From: Halieaceae bacterium
GTDB lineage: Bacteria > Pseudomonadota > Gammaproteobacteria > Pseudomonadales > Halieaceae
NCBI GenBank assembly: GCA_902613175.1
Contig: CACMGJ010000007.1
Location: 1-64,000 of the forward strand
Direction: 5' to 3'
DNA length: 64,000 bases
Part shown: positions 9,080 through 17,619 of the stretch, piece by piece
Position numbering within the stretch: the first letter of the stretch is position 1
Layout: the number at the start of each line of letters is the position of its first letter
Position numbers and translations under genes: made by a program
The notes under the pieces: model-generated
Told to the model about the DNA's origin: nothing
The model's input: only the letters and a program-made list of their open reading frames with translations
Databases searched by the model: none

Positions 9080-9868
9080 TTAAATGGCAATGGCCTCACC
9101 GTTCATACCATCGGATTCACTGCTAGCAAGAAATACGGCAATGTGCGCGATCTCCTCTGGCTGTAAAAATCGGCCCATTGGAATTTGTGCAAGGATGCGC
9201 TCACGAAATTCTGCTGACGGCATGCCCTGCGCCTCCATGCGTTGCTCTACACCCTTAATAAGATCGGTCTCCACAATGCCGGGGCAAATGGCATTGACGT
9301 TGATACCGTTTTTCGCATTCTCCAGCGCGATACAGCGAGTTAGACCCACGATTGCATGCTTTGAAGTGTTGTAAGCGGCAGAGTTAATACTGCCTCGCAA
9401 TCCGGCAACTGAGGCAACATTAATAACTTTACCTCGACCCAAACTTTGCATGTGCCTAATTGCGTACTGGGTTAGATAAAAGACCGAGTAAACGTTGGTC
9501 CTCATAAGCTGATCAAACTCATCCATGCCATGATCAACGAAGGGTTTTCCAATATGAATGCCCGCATTGTTAACAAGCACATCAAGGTCTGGGTGCCGCT
9601 CTATTGAAAAACAAAATAGGGCCTCTATTGAATCCATCGAACTGATATCAGTTGGGAAAAAAGAGACGTCGACACCATAGCCGTCTAGGGCTGCCTGAGC
9701 CTTCTTCAGCCCCGCTTCATTAGACGCAGTGAGCACTAAGTTTGCTCCCTGACTGGCGTAAGCCTTTGCAATTGCAAACCCGATGCCCCGACTAGCACCC
9801 GTGATCAGCGCAGTCTTGTGCTCGAGTCGTTTGCCTCCGGCCGTGATTGGATTAGACATCAGGTCCAA
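9080..9868 (-). CDS. Short-chain dehydrogenase/reductase (3-hydroxybutyrate dehydrogenase-like)
   Basis: This 262-residue classical SDR has the cofactor motif TGASRGIG near residue 24, the NNAG motif near 100, and the catalytic Ser, Tyr and Lys in the segment VASVAG...AAYNTSKHAI. It would oxidise or reduce a hydroxyl group with NAD(P). The chain stops with TAA at GEAIAI, just before the DGG tail that ends most family members, so it is slightly short. It sits inside the UGSC/CoA-transferase/carboxylase operon. A perfect 14-bp palindrome lies 11 bp upstream. Confidence 0.85.
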   Translation of the reverse strand: MDLMSNPITAGGKRLEHKTALITGASRGIGFAIAKAYASQGANLVLTASNEAGLKKAQAALDGYGVDVSFFPTDISSMDSIEALFCFSIERHPDLDVLVNNAGIHIGKPFVDHGMDEFDQLMRTNVYSVFYLTQYAIRHMQSLGRGKVINVASVAGLRGSINSAAYNTSKHAIVGLTRCIALENAKNGINVNAICPGIVETDLIKGVEQRMEAQGMPSAEFRERILAQIPMGRFLQPEEIAHIAVFLASSESDGMNGEAIAI

Positions 9869-9878
9869 ACCTCCAGAC

Positions 9879-9892
9879 TGTTAGCGCTAACA
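9879..9892. promoter_or_regulatory. Perfect palindrome TGTTAGCGCTAACA, LacI-type operator candidate
   Basis: This 14-bp perfect inverted repeat with a central CG lies 11 bp before the SDR start, in the 150-bp gap after the UGSC partner gene. The form is typical of LacI/GalR-family operators. No LacI-family gene is present in the window. It may mark an internal promoter. Confidence 0.45.
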
Positions 9893-10018
9893 ATCTCTCG
9901 AGGCAATCCTAGATTGAGGCGCGCACCCTTGTGCACGTAGACTGGCTTCATGGCCACTTCCTTGATAGCAACGCTTTAATTTGAACGCCCTTCGTATAGT
10001 CTGCAGATCCATGTGATG

Positions 10019-11101
10019 CTAGGCGCCTCCGAGTCCCGGAATCTCGCAAAAAAAATCAGCCTCAACTTTCATACTGACGGCAGAGTTTTGATGGCCCGCA
10101 CCACCCCAATTTGGCATCACCATCGAATACAACCCGACTCCTCCAGCAACCATGACTAGAATGTGCTCCTGAGCCTTGAACGCGGGATATTCGCCATCAG
10201 GGTCGTCTATAAAATGTTTCCCAAATTCCCCTCCAAACCGAATATGGTCTGCTTTTGATAGATGTGTGAGCTCCCACAGTCTTTTTTGTATCGATTCTCT
10301 CGTGTGCCCCGATCGCGCCAGTACATTTGCGTGCTTAGGCCCTAAACAAACCAGCGCCATCCCTGATGCAAAAATGGCATTATTAGTGGCGATATTGGTC
10401 AGTCCAACGGACAAAATGTGCAAAAGCTTCTCCGCATCCTCGGGGTCGTCAGCGTTATCGCTATAAAGACACGAATGTGGTGCCTCGCAGCCTAAGACTG
10501 TGACGACGCTGTCAGACTCATCGAAGCCCAGGCTCGTATGCATGGGCGGGAAGGGCGACTCCTCCTCCGCTTCCGCGAGGCAATACGTAAACTTCCCGGG
10601 GTGGCCATGAAGGGCCATGTCAGATATACCGGGGCGCCCACCGCCGATATTGATCAAGCAAAGACGTAGAGCCCGTCCAATACTGGCGTTGGCTCGATGG
10701 CCGGGGCCAAGTGCGCCGTAACCGGACGCCACTGGACCGCAGGTGTTGCGAGCCGCCCCATTAACGATAATTAACGGGGCCGTGCAGTGTGTGGTCGCTT
10801 GCAATTCTGATAGGTCAAATTCGGGTTGTGCCACGGCTTTAACCGCCGCCACGAGAAGGGGCATGTAGTCCGGCTTGCACCCTGCCATCACGGCGGCAGC
10901 CGCAACCTTTTCTACAGTTGCAACGCCCATCAAGGGCCCCAATACACCGAGCACCATGTCGCCATCTAACCCAGTAGCCAGGATACTTTTGGTCACCCTT
11001 TCCACCGTAGGAATGATTACCGGGAGACCATCAGTGCAACCCAAGTCGTGAAGTTGCTCTAACGCCGACTCCTCGTTTTCAGCCGTCAAAAAGTCAAACA
11101 T
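10019..11101 (-). CDS. UGSC-associated partner protein (conserved, function unknown)
   Basis: This 360-residue protein belongs to the same family as residues about 185-523 of the gene at 36131. Shared blocks include CTDGLPVIIPTVERV near the N-terminus, AAAVMAGCKPDYMPLLVAAV with a conserved Cys, VNGAARN, GYGALGPGHRANASIGRALRL and the C-terminal PNWGGAG region. No signal peptide or membrane segment is seen. I chose the ATG at 11101 because it overlaps the end of the UGSC selenoprotein gene by 8 nt; an upstream in-frame start would lie inside that gene. The tight coupling, and the same pairing at 36-38 kb, suggest the two proteins work together. I do not assign a reaction. A decayed third copy lies at 27838-28161. 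Confidence 0.75.
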   Translation of the reverse strand: MFDFLTAENEESALEQLHDLGCTDGLPVIIPTVERVTKSILATGLDGDMVLGVLGPLMGVATVEKVAAAAVMAGCKPDYMPLLVAAVKAVAQPEFDLSELQATTHCTAPLIIVNGAARNTCGPVASGYGALGPGHRANASIGRALRLCLINIGGGRPGISDMALHGHPGKFTYCLAEAEEESPFPPMHTSLGFDESDSVVTVLGCEAPHSCLYSDNADDPEDAEKLLHILSVGLTNIATNNAIFASGMALVCLGPKHANVLARSGHTRESIQKRLWELTHLSKADHIRFGGEFGKHFIDDPDGEYPAFKAQEHILVMVAGGVGLYSMVMPNWGGAGHQNSAVSMKVEADFFCEIPGLGGA

Positions 11102-11630
11102 TTTCAAAACTATCCAGAATATCCTCAATAACTTCCTCAGCGATCAGCCCAATTTTTTCCTCCCCCAAGCCTGCGATCGGGTGTGGCAATCTAACTCGTG
11201 GAATGTCGGGCATCCCTAATGAAGTGGCTACAAACGACCCCTGATCCCAAAAATCTTCAGTGATCAAGGTCACCACGGGAAACCCTCGCTGAGCAATGTT
11301 GTATCCGTCACGCACGGTGCCGGTAGTGCAGCTGCCTCAGTGCCCGTAAGCGGCGATCGCGGCATCACAGGTTGCAAAGATATCGTCGAGCATCCCCTCG
11401 GTCGCTGCGACTCCCGCGTTGTTTTTATTCCAGAAAAGGGTCTTCACATTCGGCAGGCGCTGCTTTAGAGCAAGACCCACCTTCTTCACGAAAAGCTCAG
11501 AATCAGGGAAGCCATTTGCAATTAGCGCAACAGTAATGCTCTCACCAGCATTAGAGCGCAAATCGCAAGAAAGGACGTACGCCTGTTCTTCGGCCGAAGC
11601 CTCGCCTCGAGGATCAACAAATTCAATCAC
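11094..11630 (-). CDS. UGSC-family selenoprotein (in-frame TGA = Sec98)
   Basis: Two adjacent ORFs in the same frame are separated only by TGA at 11337-11339. Read through, they give one 178-residue protein with Sec98-Gly-Ser-Cys101, the signature of the UGSC selenoprotein family known from marine metagenomes. Sequence downstream of the TGA (RGFPVVTLITEDF...SLGMPDIPRVRLPHPI) matches the paralog at 37723, so the region is conserved protein and not a decayed tail. The start is a GTG at 11630 with a weak ribosome site. It is a small, probably cytoplasmic redox protein. The next gene, its partner, overlaps by 8 nt. A perfect 18-bp TetR-type palindrome lies 22 bp upstream. The chemistry is unknown; a selenol/thiol (U-x-x-C) redox pair is the natural reading. 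Confidence 0.85.
11303..11339 (-). promoter_or_regulatory. Candidate bSECIS downstream of UGA in the first UGSC gene
   Basis: In the transcript UGCAC pairs with GUGCG, starting 7 nt after the UGA, around a 10-nt loop that contains GG. An alternative fold pairs CCG with CGG outside GCA/UGC. Bacterial selenocysteine insertion needs a small hairpin just after the UGA. This one is weaker than those in the other two Sec genes. Confidence 0.4.
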
Positions 11631-11651
11631 TTTTCTATCTCTCGTTATTTC

Positions 11652-11669
11652 AATATAGTTAACTATATT
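11652..11669. promoter_or_regulatory. Perfect 18-bp palindrome AATATAGTTAACTATATT (TetR-type operator)
   Basis: The site equals its own reverse complement over all 18 bp. It lies 22 bp before the GTG of the first UGSC gene. Related sites occur at 353-370, 31633-31650, 31657-31674 and 33021-33038. The last of these is in the divergent MFS/tetR promoter region, which makes the TetR at 33121 the most likely binder. Confidence 0.65.
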
Positions 11670-12200
11670 TAGATGTGGTTATTGAGTAAAGAAGTTTTAG
11701 TGTTGGGTCGAACATAGTCTGGCCTCATACGTGGTATCGCGTGTTCGAGCCAGACGTTAACCAACGTCAGCTTGTGTAGCAGGCCCGCGGATAGGGACCT
11801 TTTACAAACACGTTCAAACTTGGAAGGAGCTCGAGACTACACTGGCTATGACCGCTTACAAAGAAGGCAGAAAACGCCTGGAGAACAACCTTCAAAGTCA
11901 GGTCACTCTCAAAATTTGGCTCTAATGGCTGGAGAAACAGTTTCGTAGTTGACGGAACTTGGATTAGAACGTGCAAGCGGGAGCAGGGGCATACGTCATC
12001 AGCTATGCTGAGTGATAATTATCTGCCTATTGCTCATTCTGACTATAAAGATTTGTTCGCAGATTAGTGAGCAAAAGACTTTGAGATGGATCGCAGGAAC
12101 GACCCGTGACGTCGCCTAGCGTTAGTGTCAGCTACGCGGCACTCACAGTCTTTCTTAATCGTCGCTGCTTTGATCACCCTGTTGGGAAAAGGAGAGAACA
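11670..12200. other. Intergenic region without a supported gene
   Basis: About 530 bp separate the first UGSC operon from the divergent SDR gene. One plus-strand frame around 11811-11926 reads as a short charged stretch (AYKEGRKRLENN) before a stop and may be a decayed gene fragment, but I cannot assign it. Nothing else was recognised. Confidence 0.4.
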
Positions 12201-12995
12201 TTGGACCTACAAATTGCAGGAAAAAAGGCGCTGATGGCAGGTGGCAGTGCAGGTATGGGGCGCGCAACGGCTGAACGATTAGCCGAGGCCGGTGTTGAGC
12301 TTTATATATCTGCACGTCGCGAGGAACGACTGGTTAGGGCCGCAAAGGAAATTGCTGAAACCTACGGCGCGACGGTAATACCCATTGTTGCAGACTCATC
12401 AACTGACGCAGGCCGGGCCACCTTGTTTGAAGCCTGTCCGGACCCCGATATTGTTGCAATTACGATCAAGCCTCCAGCGCCCAATGGAGACTTTTTGCAG
12501 GTCACGCCTGAAATGTGGCGAGAGTCAATTGAGACGACATTACTGGGCCCCATCGAGATTATGCGCCACTACATTCCTCACATGAAAGATCAGGGCTGGG
12601 GTAGGCTTTTAAACATAGGCACGTTTTCTGCAAAGAACCCAATGATCTGGCGCCTCATGTCGGGACCCGCCAGATCTGCTTTAATTAATTACACAGCGAG
12701 CGTCTCTCGAGAAATTGCTCAGTATGGCGTCAACATCAACAACATATTGCCCGGGATGTTTGCAACAGAAGGGTCGGAAGAAAATGCTATGGCCTATGCC
12801 GATGCCTTTGGCCTAGAGCACGACCACGAGGTTATTGCAGAGCACTTTCAACAACACAACAAAATTCCGGCTGGCTTTGCGGCGATTGCTGACGATATGG
12901 CGCCTATGGCCGCTCTTCTTTGCAGCCCCTTATCACGCTATATCGTTGGCCAAAATATTGTCATCGACGGCGGTCAGCATTACTCATTATTCTGA
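12201..12995 (+). CDS. SDR-family protein with replaced catalytic Tyr/Lys
   Basis: This 264-residue protein has the SDR Rossmann fold, with AGGSAGMG near residue 13 for NAD(P) binding and a typical C-terminus IVGQNIVIDGG. The usual YxxxK is replaced by SGPAR (Ser154, Arg158), so classical hydride-transfer catalysis is doubtful. It may act by another mechanism or as a binding protein. I use the TTG at 12201, preceded by GGAGAG; no better ATG exists upstream. It stands alone on the plus strand and faces the LysR/hydratase pair. Confidence 0.75.
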   Translation: MDLQIAGKKALMAGGSAGMGRATAERLAEAGVELYISARREERLVRAAKEIAETYGATVIPIVADSSTDAGRATLFEACPDPDIVAITIKPPAPNGDFLQVTPEMWRESIETTLLGPIEIMRHYIPHMKDQGWGRLLNIGTFSAKNPMIWRLMSGPARSALINYTASVSREIAQYGVNINNILPGMFATEGSEENAMAYADAFGLEHDHEVIAEHFQQHNKIPAGFAAIADDMAPMAALLCSPLSRYIVGQNIVIDGGQHYSLF

Positions 12996-13035
12996 GTTGA
13001 TTTTTTAGATTCGTTAGCGCAGACCAGTCCTTAAC

Positions 13036-13866
13036 TTATCGTGGAGATGGGGACTGGGAACGAAATGTAGTCTCTACCTGACCCAACTTATCGATTTTGA
13101 CGCGCACCAGGGAATCGCAGGTGATCGAAATTAACTCTGTGGGACATCCGGGAATCACTATCATACCTTTTTTCAAAACCTCGTCATTGCTAGACAAAAA
13201 GTTAACCAACCAGCGTAAAGATTCGAGGGGGCCTCCCATAATCTCGTCGGCTCTAGAGGACGCAACTAACTCGTTGTTCTGATACACGAAAAAATTTTCG
13301 CGCCCGAAGGTCAGCGCCCGGGGTGATACTTTCGTGTCGCCAACGATGAGGCCCGCGTGAATACCACCAGAACAGATAAGCTCCTGCGCACTCGGAGGTT
13401 GATGCCAAAACGTATAATCGTGGAGTTCTATTCCCGGGCTGACGTAGCTTATGGATTGAATAAGTTCCTCATCAGAGAGGTCTGCGCCACACAGATCGTG
13501 ACCTATCATCAGCACCATCTCTGGTTCAATAGCGCAATGACCATAGGCCGTCCAGTCAATCCCTATTCGCGCCCCAGTCACATAGGGAGCAAACAATCTC
13601 GCTGAAATGGGCGTAGCAAGACCCAATTGCGAACGTATCGCGCGGCTAGTGCATCCGACCTTGTACCCAACAACGCTCTCACCGCGCGCGATACGTTTCT
13701 CGCACACCTGATTTTGGACTTGGTAGGCCTCGGAAATAGCGAGGCGCTCCGGTGACGATTTTTCCAGTCGCCAAACCTTAGTGTAGTGAGCGTTAAAAAA
13801 AGCGTCAGCGACAGTCGCTAAGTCATGCTTGTAAGTACAATCTTCGGTAAGGTTGTCTTGTGACAA
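13036..13866 (-). CDS. 2-keto-4-pentenoate hydratase-like protein (FAH superfamily)
   Basis: This 276-residue protein resembles 2-oxopent-4-enoate hydratase/4-oxalocrotonate decarboxylase, enzymes of the lower meta-cleavage pathway. Supporting segments are VVGYKVGCTSRAI near residue 68, CAIEPEMVLMIG near 115 with acidic metal ligands, a central PGIELHDY and SSGGIHAG-like CSGGIHAGLIVG. It would add water to an enoic keto acid. Its start appears to be TTG at 13866. It lies 54 bp after the LysR gene on the same strand, so that regulator probably controls it. No ring-cleavage dioxygenase is nearby, so the natural substrate is open. Confidence 0.75.
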   Translation of the reverse strand: MSQDNLTEDCTYKHDLATVADAFFNAHYTKVWRLEKSSPERLAISEAYQVQNQVCEKRIARGESVVGYKVGCTSRAIRSQLGLATPISARLFAPYVTGARIGIDWTAYGHCAIEPEMVLMIGHDLCGADLSDEELIQSISYVSPGIELHDYTFWHQPPSAQELICSGGIHAGLIVGDTKVSPRALTFGRENFFVYQNNELVASSRADEIMGGPLESLRWLVNFLSSNDEVLKKGMIVIPGCPTELISITCDSLVRVKIDKLGQVETTFRSQSPSPR

Positions 13867-13872
13867 TTACGA

Positions 13873-13912
13873 TCCTTAACCTCGCGAGATCTTCCTTAAC
13901 CTCGCAAGCTTC
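13873..13912. repeat. Tandem 20-bp direct repeat between lysR and hydratase genes
   Basis: TCCTTAACCTCGCGAGATCT is followed directly by TCCTTAACCTCGCAAGCTTC, a near-exact 20-bp duplication in the 54-bp gap. It could be a regulatory site or a slippage product. Confidence 0.6.
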
Positions 13913-13920
13913 CAAGAATT

Positions 13921-14808
13921 TCAATCAAAGCATTTTGCAGCGAGTGCGAACGCGCGATCGAGCAACGGAGACCTTATATCCCTGTGCCGAAGACCCATGA
14001 TGTCAGTAGTAAATCGTTTGATAGGAGCATCCAGCTGTTTCACCTTTCCTTTTGCCAACTCGACCGCCATAGCAAGTTGCGGCGTGTGGCACAAACAATC
14101 GGAATTGATAACTAACTCTTTACCCATATGCAGTGAGTCAATCGCCACAATTCTAAGTTTGTTTCTCACTAAACTCGGACCCTCGGTCATCCGCGGGTAA
14201 TGAGGCGTGATGTCGGGTGCGTTGGTGTTTAGCATCCAGGGATAAGCCTGAAGATCTTTACCCGTTATGCAGCGATCAATTCCGGTAAGAGGGTGATCTG
14301 CGGAACAGAAAACTCCAAAATCGCTACGAGTCATCAGTTTAGAGATAAGCGACGCGGGTATTTTCCCATCACTAGGGACACTGCCGAATGCTATGTCGAT
14401 AGTCCCGCTCTCTAAATCAGAAAACATGCTCTCAAAATGGGATTCAGAAAACTCGACCATCAGTGACGGATACTCCTCACTCAGTGCAGAAGTCAATTTC
14501 CCAACGAAATCGCTCGAACGTATGTCACCCAACGCTATTCGAATTCTGGCATCACTGACCTTTAGCTCCGCTTGCGCAAGTCTTAAATATTCGAGGGTCC
14601 TTTTAGCGTGAGGATAGAAATCTCTGCCCCTCGCATTCAGAACCATTCCTCGGCCCCGCCGCTCAAAGAGCGAGACACCCAGCTGATTTTCCAGTCTTTT
14701 GATACTTCCGCTCAACCCTGGCTGAGATATATGCTGGTCGTCAGCCGCTGCATGGGCCGTGCCCGTCTCAACGAGCGCCACAAAGTGCTTCAACTGTCTA
14801 ACATCCAT
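13921..14808 (-). CDS. LysR-family transcriptional regulator
   Basis: This 295-residue protein has the LysR N-terminal winged helix-turn-helix (residues 1-60: MDVRQLKHFVALVETG, then ISQPGLSGSIKRLENQLG and LFERRGRG), followed by a periplasmic-binding-like effector domain from about 90. It sits immediately upstream of the hydratase gene on the same strand. This is unlike the usual divergent LysR layout, so it may control its own transcript together with the hydratase. The effector is unknown. Confidence 0.9.
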   Translation of the reverse strand: MDVRQLKHFVALVETGTAHAAADDQHISQPGLSGSIKRLENQLGVSLFERRGRGMVLNARGRDFYPHAKRTLEYLRLAQAELKVSDARIRIALGDIRSSDFVGKLTSALSEEYPSLMVEFSESHFESMFSDLESGTIDIAFGSVPSDGKIPASLISKLMTRSDFGVFCSADHPLTGIDRCITGKDLQAYPWMLNTNAPDITPHYPRMTEGPSLVRNKLRIVAIDSLHMGKELVINSDCLCHTPQLAMAVELAKGKVKQLDAPIKRFTTDIMGLRHRDIRSPLLDRAFALAAKCFD

Positions 14809-14990
14809 ATGGTCATCGCTCCTTATTGGGTATGTAGCTGAGCATTATTACGACGGCTTAACTCTATAGTCTGCCAACTCAGATGCCTACCATTTTCAAG
14901 TCGATCCAGATTTAGCCAAAACTCCACATCGGGGGAAAACTTGAGTCAACAATGGTCTATTTTTATCTATAAGAAAGAACTACATGCAAA

Positions 14991-15016
14991 AAAAAGCCGC
15001 CCTTTTAGGCGGCTTT
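14991..15016. terminator. Bidirectional intrinsic terminator
   Basis: AAAAGCCGCC and GGCGGCTTTT pair around CTTTTA, with an A-run on one side and a T-run on the other. It follows the stop codon of the TonB receptor gene at 15032 on the minus strand. Confidence 0.75.
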
Positions 15017-15031
15017 TCCAGCTACTGCGTC

Positions 15032-17335
15032 TTAGTTGTTGTAGGTAAATCTGATTCCGATCGTTCTAGGTCGCAATGTCATGTGACGATCGTCAAAAAA
15101 TGTTTGAGGCATAATAAAGGTGTATCCGTCCTCATCAAGCGCGTTTTCTGCATACAAAACAGCAGACCACTTGTCGGTGACATAACCGACGCTCAAATCA
15201 ACCTTGGTGATCGAGTCGGTGTTTGCAAAATTCGGCGAAGGCGCTCCAGTCCCGGGACTAAAAGGGAAGCCATTTGGCATAGAATCGGTGTAGGAGAAAT
15301 CCATCCGACCGAACATTTCATTACCACCTCCCACGGAATTAGTATATTGGAGATGACCTGAAGCTTGAAGGTCTGGGGAACTTAACGAGGATCCCACCAC
15401 CGCTCCCACCATTGCTGACTCTTCCGACGTAATTGATGTTATTTCAGCACTCTGATGGGCGACCGCCAAACCATACTCAAAATAGTCGTTAGGCCGACCT
15501 AAAATGTCCAATTCAATTCCCTCTGACTCCGCCTCGCCCGCATTAGCATAGAAAACAGCACTGTCACTGACGCGTTGAGCAAAGAGTTGGATGTCATCCC
15601 AAACCATCTGGTAGACGGCCAAATTAACGCTGACGGTATCCCACTGCCCTTTCATGCCAACTTCATAATTCCACATGCTATCTGACTTCGACAATTCTGG
15701 GATTACAAGGGGGTCGTCGGGATCAAGACTGCTAGTACCGAGCTGACCATTGATACCAACGCTAAAGGCCGAGCGATTGACATCATTGGCCCGGAATCCC
15801 TCGGAGGCCGTCGCATACCAATTGACCTCGTCACTCGCTTCCCAAGCCAAGCTCAGCTTCATCGTGCTGGGAGCAACCTTGCCCGGCGCGTACTGCCCCG
15901 CCACATAGGGGGTTGGTGTAAAGGAATCGGCTCCCATGAAGACGACGGGGACTATGAAACCACCAGCTGAACCGCTACCACCAGCAGTGCGCTTATTTTT
16001 GATTTCGATTTCAGCTGATCGAAATCCTACAGTGGCCTTGAGAGTGTCACTCAGCCGGTAACCCAACTCGGCGAATAAAGCGCTCTCTTCCAAGTTATCC
16101 GTTACAGGACTTCCGTAGACAAACGCATTGTCTACACCCATATAGTCATTGCTCAACCCGCCAATAGAGCCACCGCGGGCATCGACAAACTCTTGAGTGA
16201 CGTGGAAGACTTGATTAAATACGACCTCGCGGTCTTGTAAAAATGCACCAATAACCCAATCCACCTTCGAGTCACCTGTGGAGACCATCCTGACCTCCTG
16301 CATAAAAAACTCACTTTTCTGTTCTCGCACTAGGCCCCACGGGAACGCACCGCCTACAATCGCGCTTAAGTCCGTCTCTTGCAGTGGATCGGTTTCTGAA
16401 AAGTTGGTGGATGAGGTAATCGTTGCAAAATCAGTATTATAGGTTAGCGTCACATTGTACTTGTTAAGCTCCACTCCAACCTGTTCTTGCTTAAAATTGC
16501 TTCTCGTATTCTCTCCTAGGTCAGGATTTATGGTTCCACCGTCATCAGACTCATTGTCCTGATAGAGATAGGTAAAGTCTGCTGTCAACCGGTCATTGAC
16601 CTGCCAGCCGATGGCTGCCTTAAGTGCAGTTGAGGAGTAGTTGTTCGACGGACTCATGCCAATACCCGTGTTTGAGACCCACCCCTCCTCATCAGAGATC
16701 GACGCCGACATCCTAAAGGCCACTGAGTCACTCAGTGGCACATTAAACATAGCCTTGTAACGCTGTCTCAACTCCCCACTCGTGGAGCCAAGATCTGTTG
16801 CAAATTTATAATCGACGCCGCTCGGATCAGGTTTGTTCGAAATAATCCTGACCGCACCAGCCAGCGTGCCAGCTCCGAATAAAGTCCCCTGCGGTCCTTT
16901 CAGCACCTCAACTCTAGCAGTATCAAACAAACCAAAATCCATGTTGACGGTACTTTTACCGTCTTGCATCGGCATTTCATCTAAATATATCGCCACTGCT
17001 TTCTGGAGGCCCTCTGTATTTTGGCCAACCGAAATCCCCCGCATGACAAATGTGGGGTTTAAGTTGCTCGATGCCTCGTTGTAGGTGAGCCCAGGTACAG
17101 CTTCTGCGATACCGCTGAATTGCGAAATACCTTTCGCGTCAATCGTATCGCTACCCAAAACAGATATTGACATGGGGACATCGCGAAGGCTTTCCTCGCG
17201 CTTAGTCGCTGTTACGACCACTTCTTCTATTACCGACTGAGCTTGCGCGATCGATGTTGTCGTTCCCGACGCCCCAATCGCAAACAAACTGAGGGCGGCG
17301 GTTTGATAAAATTGTTTTGTTGGAGACTTTTTCAT
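15032..17335 (-). CDS. TonB-dependent outer-membrane receptor
   Basis: This 767-residue protein has an N-terminal signal peptide ending near AQAQS. A TonB box-like EEVVVTATKREES follows, then the plug with VEVLKGPQGTLFGAGT and a beta-barrel ending in aromatic-rich IGIRFTYNN. Such receptors import large or scarce molecules across the outer membrane using energy from TonB. It is transcribed alone and ends at a strong terminator. The substrate cannot be read from sequence; catabolic genes on both sides suggest an organic compound rather than iron. No palindromic operator like those of the TetR group was found upstream. Confidence 0.9.
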   Translation of the reverse strand: MKKSPTKQFYQTAALSLFAIGASGTTTSIAQAQSVIEEVVVTATKREESLRDVPMSISVLGSDTIDAKGISQFSGIAEAVPGLTYNEASSNLNPTFVMRGISVGQNTEGLQKAVAIYLDEMPMQDGKSTVNMDFGLFDTARVEVLKGPQGTLFGAGTLAGAVRIISNKPDPSGVDYKFATDLGSTSGELRQRYKAMFNVPLSDSVAFRMSASISDEEGWVSNTGIGMSPSNNYSSTALKAAIGWQVNDRLTADFTYLYQDNESDDGGTINPDLGENTRSNFKQEQVGVELNKYNVTLTYNTDFATITSSTNFSETDPLQETDLSAIVGGAFPWGLVREQKSEFFMQEVRMVSTGDSKVDWVIGAFLQDREVVFNQVFHVTQEFVDARGGSIGGLSNDYMGVDNAFVYGSPVTDNLEESALFAELGYRLSDTLKATVGFRSAEIEIKNKRTAGGSGSAGGFIVPVVFMGADSFTPTPYVAGQYAPGKVAPSTMKLSLAWEASDEVNWYATASEGFRANDVNRSAFSVGINGQLGTSSLDPDDPLVIPELSKSDSMWNYEVGMKGQWDTVSVNLAVYQMVWDDIQLFAQRVSDSAVFYANAGEAESEGIELDILGRPNDYFEYGLAVAHQSAEITSITSEESAMVGAVVGSSLSSPDLQASGHLQYTNSVGGGNEMFGRMDFSYTDSMPNGFPFSPGTGAPSPNFANTDSITKVDLSVGYVTDKWSAVLYAENALDEDGYTFIMPQTFFDDRHMTLRPRTIGIRFTYNN

Positions 17336-17619
17336 TGGACAACCCTTTTTTTTATATTTTATGGACCTTTCGGGTCTTTAAATAACGCTTTCGCGCAACC
17401 CCGACCCTTCAAGTATGTTGATTCCAACCACTGGGTTCCATACATAATGGCCTATTGATAAATAATTAGATGTTATTAAAAAATAGGCGCGATAGAGCAA
17501 ATCTACCGATGCTTTATTGCTAAGCTATCTCGCCTCGCTCGGGCCGGAAATGCGATTATGAAGCCTTATCGAAATGGTCACAAACCAGACCGAGCCTGAC
17601 GGAAAATTTCTATGCGAGA

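Noticed and set aside
11094-11315. Independent 73-residue gene starting at an internal GTG
   Set aside because: It is the C-terminal half of the UGSC selenoprotein; the TGA before it is read as Sec.
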